From: Paracoccaceae bacterium
Lineage (GTDB): Bacteria; Pseudomonadota; Alphaproteobacteria; Rhodobacterales; Rhodobacteraceae
Reading direction: 5' to 3'
Assembly: GCA_011523445.1 (NCBI GenBank)
Contig: WTGT01000066.1
Location: 1 to 7,170 of the forward strand
Length of the DNA stretch: 7,170 nt
Positions 5,862-7,170 of this stretch are shown piece by piece. Under the pieces are notes generated by a model. It saw only the letters and a program-made list of their open reading frames with translations, searched no databases and was not told the DNA's origin. A program made the translations under genes and the position numbers. Each line of letters starts with the position of its first letter. Within the stretch, counting starts at the first letter, position 1.

Positions 5862-5915
5862 ATGAAAACCAACACAGTTTCAGGAAGGAATTGGTTGGTT
5901 CCAAGCATATTTTAA
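5862..5915 (+). CDS. Possible 17-codon upstream ORF before rpoB
   Basis: An ATG at 5862 preceded by AGGA (5852-5855, 6 nt spacing) opens a short frame, MKTNTVSGRNWLVPSIF, ending in TAA 29 nt before the rpoB start. It resembles no protein I know. It overlaps a possible long-range stem AACCAAC/GTTGGTT (5867-5873/5894-5900), so translating it could alter the structure ahead of rpoB. A short ORF with a Shine-Dalgarno-like sequence can easily arise by chance. Confidence 0.2.
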   Translation: MKTNTVSGRNWLVPSIF

Positions 5916-5944
5916 ATTTGCCGATCAAATCAAGGGTAAACTCA

Positions 5945-7170
5945 ATGAAGCAGATGAAGTCTAGTGGCAACCGATACCGAAGGTCCTACCAAAAAATCAA
6001 CGCTGTCGCTCCTCTCCCAAATCTGATTGAGATTCAGAAACAATCCTATGACCTGTTCCTGAATTCCGGTGAAGGACCAGAGCACACAGATGGTATGGGA
6101 CTTCAGGGAGTGTTCCAATCTGTATTCCCGATCAGGGATGCCTCCGGGATGACCGAAATGTACTTCGAAGGCTACGAAATCGAAGAACCCAAGTTTGATG
6201 TCGAAGAATGCCAGCAAAGGGACATGACTTATGCCGGTGCATTGAAAGTCAATCTCCTTCTGAACATTTATGATGTTGACAATGAAACCGGCAACCAAAC
6301 CTTCCGGAACAGCAAGGAACAAAAGGTTTATATGGGTGATATCCCCCTTATGACCGACAATGGAACCTTTATAGTAAATGGCACCGAACGGGTCGTAGTT
6401 TCCCAGATGCACCGTTCCCCCGGGGTCTTTTTCAATTACACCACACATGCCACCGGCAAACGTCTTTATACCTGCCAGATTCTTCCTGGAAGAGGTTCCT
6501 GGATTGAGTTTGAGTTCGGTTTGAAAAAAGACAAGGCACTCGGCGAATTGGAGTTGATCAATGCTCGGGTTGACCGCAAGAGGAGACTTCCCGTTTCAAC
6601 CCTTCTCTTTGCACTTGGCATGGACCAGGAAAGCATCATGGAATCCTTCTATGATTCCACCAGTTTCAGATTGCGGAAAAAACCCGCAGCCTGGGAATTT
6701 ACCTTCCAAAAGGACAATTGGCGCAATGTCGTACCCAATTACGATCTGATTTCACCTGAAACAGGGGAAATCGTTGCTCCTGCCGGTGAAAAGATTTCAA
6801 CCTATCGACTTAAAAAGTTGAGTGATGAATTTGATGGTGCCAAACTCAGAATCATGCATGACAGCCTTGATCAGGGGAATCTCTCCACTGCGCTGGAAAG
6901 AGCCGGGGAGGCCGATGAAATCGATGAGGACTACCTTGAGTACCTGGAAAGCAGCTTTCGACAGCAGTCAACTCCCAAAAGCCGGAAAGTAAGTTCCGGT
7001 GGTCACTATCTCATCGAGGACTTCAATCCCCAAAGGTGGCAAAGGGTTACACCGAACTTCAACATTGTAAATTATCATACCGATGAAGTATTGGCCAAGG
7101 CAGGAGTTAAATTGACCCCTGCAAAATACAAGAATATCCAAGACCTTGAGGATTGGTCCCTTCTGATACC
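5945..7170 (+). CDS. rpoB: RNA polymerase beta subunit RpoB (N-terminal part, cut by the window end)
   Basis: RpoB is the beta subunit of the core polymerase. About 408 codons of its N-terminal part are present, reading open to the window edge. The ATG at 5945 has AAGGG 8 nt upstream; a second in-frame ATG lies at 5954. Recognisable blocks: PNLIEIQKQSYDLFL (25-39), GLQGVFQSVFPI (52-63), EEPKFDVEECQQRDMTYAGAL (80-100), VYMGDIPLMTDNGTFIVNGT (128-147), ERVVVSQMHRSPGVFF (148-163), the ILPGRGSW loop (179-186) and RVDRKRRLPVSTLLFALGM (208-226). Two related beta-lobe segments follow: LISPETGEIVAPAGEKIS (268-285) and VNYHTDEVLAKAGVKLTP (375-392). The roughly 90 residues between their starting points exceed what E. 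coli or typical alphaproteobacteria have, suggesting an insertion. There are also about eight extra residues near 192-207. The rifampicin region and active site lie beyond the window. No stop or frameshift was seen. Confidence 0.98.
   Translation, partial: MKQMKSSGNRYRRSYQKINAVAPLPNLIEIQKQSYDLFLNSGEGPEHTDGMGLQGVFQSVFPIRDASGMTEMYFEGYEIEEPKFDVEECQQRDMTYAGALKVNLLLNIYDVDNETGNQTFRNSKEQKVYMGDIPLMTDNGTFIVNGTERVVVSQMHRSPGVFFNYTTHATGKRLYTCQILPGRGSWIEFEFGLKKDKALGELELINARVDRKRRLPVSTLLFALGMDQESIMESFYDSTSFRLRKKPAAWEFTFQKDNWRNVVPNYDLISPETGEIVAPAGEKISTYRLKKLSDEFDGAKLRIMHDSLDQGNLSTALERAGEADEIDEDYLEYLESSFRQQSTPKSRKVSSGGHYLIEDFNPQRWQRVTPNFNIVNYHTDEVLAKAGVKLTPAKYKNIQDLEDWSLLI

Noticed and set aside
5942..6448. 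168-codon open frame on the minus strand at the start of rpoB
   Set aside because: It is fully antisense to conserved RpoB motifs and has no recognisable family features.
1..7170. CRISPR array, insertion sequence, prophage or other novel mobile or defence system
   Set aside because: No repeat-spacer pattern, transposase, terminal inverted repeats or unusual gene set is present; the window is core-genome DNA.

Overview
This window holds the start of the canonical secE-nusG-rplK-rplA-rplJ-rplL-rpoB transcription/translation cluster, preceded by two unrelated metabolic genes. The protein sequences look alphaproteobacterial. L10 begins MDRARKEKVVAEI and keeps the VAKNRLSKIAL block, L1 carries NLGVDPRHADQMVRG and CIATPDMMPLVGRLGK, and RpoB has PNLIEIQKQSYDLFL and GLQGVFQSVFPI. 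The moderate-to-low GC and AT-rich spacers would suit a divergent, possibly marine or uncultured lineage, but no precise taxon can be given by eye.

Layout: 1-357 is AT-rich non-coding DNA with a candidate promoter and an inverted repeat. 358-1305 (+) is a BKACE-family (DUF849) beta-keto acid cleavage enzyme. 1338-2258 (-) is the cobalamin enzyme CobD/CbiB, convergent with the BKACE gene; it has a good sigma70-like promoter at 2319-2347 in the spacer it shares divergently with secE. 2490-2687 is secE. The 2688-2849 spacer holds a promoter-like element followed closely by an intrinsic terminator, ahead of nusG (2850-3383). rplK and rplA follow tightly (19 and 3 nt gaps). A 253-nt leader with the L10-binding kink-turn architecture precedes rplJ (4787-5302), then rplL (5366-5752). 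A 192-nt spacer with a strong hairpin precedes rpoB (5945 to the window end, truncated).

How the genes work together: SecE anchors the preprotein translocon. NusG couples RNA polymerase to ribosomes and Rho. L11, L1, L10 and L7/L12 build the L1 stalk and the factor-binding stalk. RpoB is the catalytic beta subunit. The leader before rplJ and the hairpin before rpoB are the expected points where ribosomal protein and polymerase synthesis are balanced.

No new defence, mobile or biosynthetic system is visible; this is mostly core-genome DNA. The points worth a second look are the uncoupling of secE from nusG by a promoter-terminator pair, an apparent insertion of about 50-70 residues in the beta-lobe region of RpoB, the secondary structure before rplJ and rpoB, and a small possible upstream ORF before rpoB.
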